This document shows positions 59,767-64,000 of a stretch of 64,000 nucleotides of DNA, one piece after another; position 1 is the stretch's first letter, and each line of letters begins with the position of its first letter. The stretch is from Circinella minor (lineage: Eukaryota; Mucoromycota; Mucoromycetes; Mucorales; Lichtheimiaceae). The stretch covers positions 124,001 to 188,000 of the forward strand of contig JAEPRB010000007.1 in NCBI GenBank assembly GCA_016758965.1, written 5' to 3'. A model generated the notes under the pieces. It worked only from the letters and a program-made list of their open reading frames with translations. It ran no database searches and was not told the origin of the DNA. The position numbers were made by a program, and so were the translations under genes.

Positions 59767-60842
59767 AAAGAATCTACCTATACACCCCAAGCAGTTTTAT
59801 TTTTGTAAATTTTTTAAATTATGTATAAAAAAAAAATTGAAAAAATATATTTATTTGTTTTTATAGAGCGTGATATACGTACAACAATATAAGATGTAGT
59901 GTTTTCTTTGCATTTATTATCAGTAAAAAAGATATATGACTCACAGCGAATTTTCGTTAAATAGTATTGCTCTTCCAATACCTAAGGTGCTGATTACCGA
60001 AATACTGGTTTCAAATGTTAAAACTCAGTTGGCAGAAAATAGTTGTACAAGAGAAATAATTTTGCTACTTGTGGGAATTAAACTCCTAGTGATAAAAATG
60101 ATAGCGCTACGGATATGATTTATATAGTAGAGTACAATGATAAATTTACATCTTTATTTGACATGTAAATGAGTCGTGTCCTACAAACAGTTAGTACTTT
60201 TAATTTAGTTTAGGAGAGGGGAGGAGTATGTTGATGGATACCTCTTATCCGAAAGCAAGTTACATAATATAAATTTTGAAGAAGACATAGTTGTATTATT
60301 TTTAATAATGACAGTAGAAATATACAAGAAAAAAAAAGTACAATAAATAGATTTGTGTGAGATCATAACAAGAATTCCAACATGGTTGAATGTTCAAAAT
60401 ACAGAAGATGGAAATTTTATTTTATTCATAATGCTGTTAAAAAAAATGGATTTGCAGTGAGAGCTAAGAATTGTCGCGTCTTGTAAAAAAAAAAGTTTTT
60501 TTGCTGCTATGAAACCTTAATATTGTGTTTTGGAATAAAAAAAAAAAAGAATCTTGAATGTAATGCACGTATATCAAGTTTAAATATAAATATTTAATAG
60601 AGACATATGCATAACTACCTTTTTTTTATGATACAACAATTTAACCAGCGTTTAAAATAACGCGTTAATACAGGAACAAAATCACTTTTTAAAAAGCTTG
60701 AATTTAATAACCATCAAAAAATAAAAAATGGTTTCAAAATTCCAGATGAAATTATTATCATCAAGTAATTATTATTTTTTATCATTTTCTTATTGAATTG
60801 TTATATCCCCCATTTTTCAAGTGAAGGAGGAAAAAAAGGATT

Positions 60843-60940
60843 AAAAAAAGCAAACACTGGACAGGTAGTGGAACATTAGAGAGCCGACAGGGCTGGCCAA
60901 GCTGTGCCGACTCGCCTAACCCATTGAACTACCTACCTCT
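60843..60940 (-). other. tRNA-like Pol III candidate (SINE-like or degenerate tRNA)
   Basis: The minus strand carries TAGTTCAATGG (60931-60921), a perfect match to a tRNA A box. The 7-bp ends AGGTAGT (60934-60928) and ACTACCT (60869-60863) can pair like an acceptor stem and enclose exactly 72 nt, a tRNA's length. A run of seven T follows on the minus strand (60849-60843), a Pol III terminator. The T-arm is not recognisable (TGTTCCACTACC is a poor B box) and the D-stem does not pair, so it is not a working tRNA. A tRNA-derived SINE or decayed tRNA is likely. Confidence 0.4.
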
Positions 60941-61550
60941 TATTATGAGGGGAAAAAAAAAAGAAAAAGAAAAGAAAAAGTTGGCTTCAGGGGATACCCT
61001 TTTATAACTTTTTTTTCGTGACGGTTTTCAGAATTTGAATTTCAGAAATATGACCTTGTTTATGACTGTTTTGATCTATTTTAAATCCAGAACAGGACAT
61101 GTGATGTTGCCTAGTAACAAGTTTTGCATGAAGAAATAAAAAACATAAAGGGGATGATAAAAAAGAAAACTGTTTAAACTATGTAATAAAGAAGTATAAA
61201 TCGTCAAACATCAAATTCCTGTCACCGCTTATTTTACAGCCAACTCCGAAAAAGCACAGACCCCTTTAGTGTCACCAACTTCTTTTTTATTTTTTTTGAC
61301 AAGGGAAAAAGGCGAAACATCTTTCAAATTAATATCTTGTTTCGTAATCTGTTATAACGAATAAAAAAATATTATTTTCATTTTGATTTATGAATTGATG
61401 TGACCTAGGTTAGTTGTAGTTGAATTAATTCATGTAACTTTCTTTAGTTTTAAATATTATAATGATATAAATTTTCTTTTCAAGAGGTGTAGCATTTAAA
61501 GAAATAGTTGAAATATATATATGTGTGTGTGTGTCTCACACTGTATACGT

Positions 61551-61567
61551 ACCTCCCCGGGGGAGGT
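61551..61567. repeat. GC-rich near-palindrome
   Basis: ACCTCCCCGGGGGAGGT is 17 nt, nearly perfectly self-complementary and wholly G/C in its core, set in strongly AT-rich DNA beside a TG microsatellite. It is followed by ACAGTAGAGGCG. It could be one end of a small transposon, but no partner end was found in this window. Confidence 0.5.
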
Positions 61568-61622
61568 TTAAAAAATACAGTAGAGGCGAAAAAAGAAGAG
61601 CGTTTCCCAATATAATAAAAAA

Positions 61623-61745
61623 ATGAAATTTTGTACACGCTATAGGTTTCAAATCACTGTCTTAATATCAATTTGTATAGAGCCAGCATTTTTGGGCTAT
61701 ATTGCATTATTTGTGCCTGTGACACACTCTTCACCCGCCTCATGA
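61623..61745 (+). pseudogene. Short ORF with hydrophobic core, possible relic
   Basis: A 40-codon frame reads MKFCTRYRFQITVLISICIE then PAFLGYIALFVPVTHSSPAS. It resembles a signal or membrane segment, but nothing downstream extends it in frame. It precedes the 61898-62029 fragment on the same strand, and the two may be parts of one lost gene. Confidence 0.2.
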
Positions 61746-61897
61746 TTATCTTGTTCTCTTAATAAGCTTATTTATCGCTCAACCTGTAATTAATTTTATC
61801 AACTAACAGAGCATCATAATATTACTGTATATAATATAAAAAGTAAGTAGCCCACTTTTTTCATCCAATTCAATTTATAAATTCAGTAAATTTTTAG

Positions 61898-62029
61898 GCA
61901 CGTTCACCTGATACTGGTTTATTAAATAACGGGTATTTTTACCAAGTAGAAGTATATAAAAAAGAGTTGAGAGATGCTGCCGGTTTAGCTAAATACCGGT
62001 TTAATGCATACCAATTTAATGAGGAATGA
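61898..62029 (+). pseudogene. Coding relic resembling a last exon
   Basis: After a TTTTTAG acceptor-like site the plus strand reads ARSPDTGLLNNGYFYQVEVY then KKELRDAAGLAKYRFNAYQF and NEE, TGA. Strongly protein-like. No upstream exon could be joined in frame. Family not recognised. Confidence 0.35.
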
Positions 62030-62940
62030 TTGTACTTGTCAGTTATATTCACATACCAAGAAAATAGATAATAGCATTTGGTATTATTGTTTATTCTTGA
62101 TTCCAGAAAGCACACTTATGTAGTTTCCATGTCAATATTTTTAAATTATCATTACAGCAAAGGCAAGTCAATATCAGAATTTTAGCACTACCCCCAACAC
62201 GATCGCTCACATACATACACTTGGACCATTTCTTTTACAATAATAACAAAATATATTGTAATACTAATGGAACAAATAAAAACTATTTTAAAGGGAAAAA
62301 AAAGAGACGTACGTACGTAGACAGCTACTTTTAAAGATGCGCTGCACAAATTATGAGATTAAATGTATAATTCTTTGTTTTGTACATATATTTTTTTTCT
62401 TGAAAAGTTTTTAATTAAAAATAATAATCTTTCTGATACTTTTAATAAGTTTATACAATAATATTATTACATAAAAGTATACTACCGGCCCATTCTGGTT
62501 TCAAGAAGTATATATAAAAAGATTCAGTGAGTTGTGGCAATTTCAACAAAGGAAACCTAATCGTTATTCATGTGAATTCTTTATTTAATTTTGAAAAAAC
62601 ATAATCCTTTTTTTTATTCATGTTGAAGCTGTACAATCAAATTCTGGTAAAAGCTTCCATATGCTTATGATATGAGAAGCTAAATCTACATTTACTTGCT
62701 ATAACAAACATTCAACAGATTAAAAATTTAGTGACAAAAAAAGAGATCATTAAAAGTCAAGTGTTATCTATTATTATTTCCTTACTAATCTAGTACAGTA
62801 ATTATTATTCTTTTAAAAAGTTACCTTTTGAAAAATAAAGTACTCATACTCTTTGATAAATGTAATTATTTTTTAAGGTACAAGTAAACATAACATTTCA
62901 AATTACTGAGATAAAGATGAATGGCAAGATATCCCGTGGG

Positions 62941-63186
62941 TTATAAATTTGCAGTGAACAGCTTTGTGAAACTTTTGATATTTATTTCTATTATCGGCGA
63001 ATTTTGATGAGACCTGAACCATATTTCATCTTGAGTTGTATAAATTTGGCTATAAATCGGGTATACAGAATCTTGTCGAGACTTATTACTCAGATAGCGA
63101 TTGACATCAATAAATACACTACTTAAATTTTTCATAGTACGTATCTGCCCGTTCTTTACAATAATAATGATATCCAGCGTTCCCAA
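62941..63186 (-). pseudogene. Possible coding relic
   Basis: An 81-codon open frame whose first codon is not a clear ATG start contains MKNLSSVFIDVNRYLSNKSR then QDSVYPIYSQIYTTQDEIWF. Better than background but with no recognised domain; may be a decayed exon. Confidence 0.25.
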
Positions 63187-63626
63187 CTTTTTATTATTTT
63201 CACTTTGACGATCTACTGTAGGTCACTACATATCTTGTGTGAATTGCATTATGTTAGATTATAATAATTAGGAGGCATTTTTTCATTCTAAAAAGTAAAT
63301 ATCAAGAGTTCCAGTATATCTTTCTTCGCTTTTTGTTTCTTACAATATAGATGATCTACATTTTACTATATGTGGGCAAATTCTTTTCTGTGTACTAATA
63401 GTTTATATGTACAAAACAAAGCCACCTTAATAAATTTCCACATGCATAAAAATAGTTTAAATATTGAACGGGATCTAATAAAAGAATGTGGAAATCATAA
63501 AGAAAGCAGAAATTGAGAAGATATGTTAAAAATGGGATATATTATGATGTAAAGAACTAACAAATAGGCAGGAGATAAATGCCTGTATATGTTTTTTGCT
63601 ACAACTAGAATTCATCAGCAAGAGTT

Positions 63627-63997
63627 ATGCATCAGATCCCATGGTTACCCAACGCAAAGAAACGAATTCAAGCTTTACAAACGAAATACATATTTCTAGC
63701 ATATTGTCTTCCTGATGATACTTACTTTGAAGCTTTATTACAAACAATTAATAAAAAAGATGAAGTAAAAAGTGTATCGCGCTACTACGAATACTATTAT
63801 TTGCCAGCATTTACTCACACCATAGCTGAAATCAAGGCCGGTGATTCTTATAAACCACTGTAACAAGGTGTGGCTAAACTCCACAACAAGCACCAGATAT
63901 TAACAGCATGTTGAAAAAGACCCAGTATTGTGGTTACCAATGAAAATACATATAAAGATCGCGGTCGTTTACTAGTAAAACCATCACCCTGCCTCTG
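63627..63997 (+). pseudogene. Coding relic with in-frame stops at the window end
   Basis: From 63627 one frame reads MHQIPWLPNAKKRIQALQTK, IFLAYCLPDDTYFEALLQTI, YYEYYYLPAFTHTIAEIKAG and DSYKPL, hits TAA (63861-63863), then continues in the same frame with QGVAKLHNKHQILTAC, a TGA, and KRPSIVVTNENTYKDRGRLL. The frame also reads sensibly upstream of the ATG. Coding character on both sides of two stops indicates a pseudogene, perhaps of a transposon or of a lineage-specific gene. Family not recognised. Confidence 0.4.
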
Positions 63998-64000
63998 ATT

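Larger units (their letters stand above)
59767..64000. other. 4.2 kb gene-poor region to the window end
   Basis: No intact gene. It contains a tRNA-like Pol III candidate (60843-60940), a GC-rich palindrome ACCTCCCCGGGGGAGGT (61551-61567) next to a (TA)n(TG)n tract (61512-61534), and coding relics at 61623-61745, 61898-62029, 62941-63186 and 63627-63997 (listed separately). The remainder is AT-rich with A/T homopolymers. Confidence 0.6.

Overview
This is nuclear DNA from a filamentous fungus. It is strongly AT-rich, with many homopolymer runs. Genes carry frequent short GT..AG introns (roughly 50-130 nt) and are separated by long gene-free stretches. Gene content (chitin synthase, GT15 mannosyltransferase-like protein, bifunctional-type trehalose-6-phosphate synthase, F-box/LRR relics, and fungal homologues of 'animal-type' genes such as FAM72, AGTRAP and a candidate Gdown1/POLR2M) and the codon style suggest an early-diverging fungus, most likely Mucoromycota (Mucorales-like). 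I cannot name the species. There is no sign of bacterial operons, CRISPR, phage or organelle DNA. No intact tRNA or rRNA gene was found.

Layout. 1-1140: 3' end of a low-complexity coding region. 1141-6126: gene-poor, with a decayed F-box/LRR-type gene at about 3942-4813. 6127-9529 (-): chitin synthase, 9 exons. 10789-11720 (+): cyclophilin PPIL3, whose first coding exon is the ATG alone, tail-to-tail with a small unknown gene (11745-12159 -). 12442-14295 (-): CofD/YvcK-like protein. 14296-21942: a 7.6 kb graveyard with several short gene relics, one 390-bp terminal-inverted-repeat element and a tRNA-like segment. 21943-23166 (+): small membrane-anchored disordered protein. 23387-24503 (+): FAM72. 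25009-27174 (+): SGNH/PC-esterase-like membrane protein. 27584-30327 (-): single-pass membrane pseudokinase. 32314-33220 (+): riboflavin synthase. 33648-34151 (-): small protein with a possible PP1-docking motif. 37945-39637 (-): RTC4-like protein, frameshifted at a homopolymer. 40548-41471 (-): AGTRAP-like membrane protein. 41776-46959 (-): 1727-aa disordered protein with a Trp-containing tandem repeat. 47903-51637 (+): trehalose-6-phosphate synthase/phosphatase-like protein with a broken phosphatase motif. 53049-54407 (-): Gdown1/POLR2M-like protein. 55701-57913 (+): tRNA dihydrouridine synthase DUS2. 58561-59766 (+): GT15-like mannosyltransferase. 59767-64000: gene-poor, with relics and a tRNA-like Pol III candidate.

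The genes do not form an obvious cluster or pathway. They are mostly housekeeping (cell wall, trehalose, riboflavin, tRNA modification, splicing-associated cyclophilin, Pol II). The most noteworthy items are the receptor-like pseudokinase, the candidate fungal Gdown1, the Trp-repeat disordered protein (possible Argonaute-hook-like), the trehalose phosphatase domain lacking one catalytic Asp, and the dense set of decayed genes. All exon models were built by eye from splice signals and frame continuity. In the multi-exon models the summed exon length is a multiple of three, except for the RTC4-like gene, where it is one base short.
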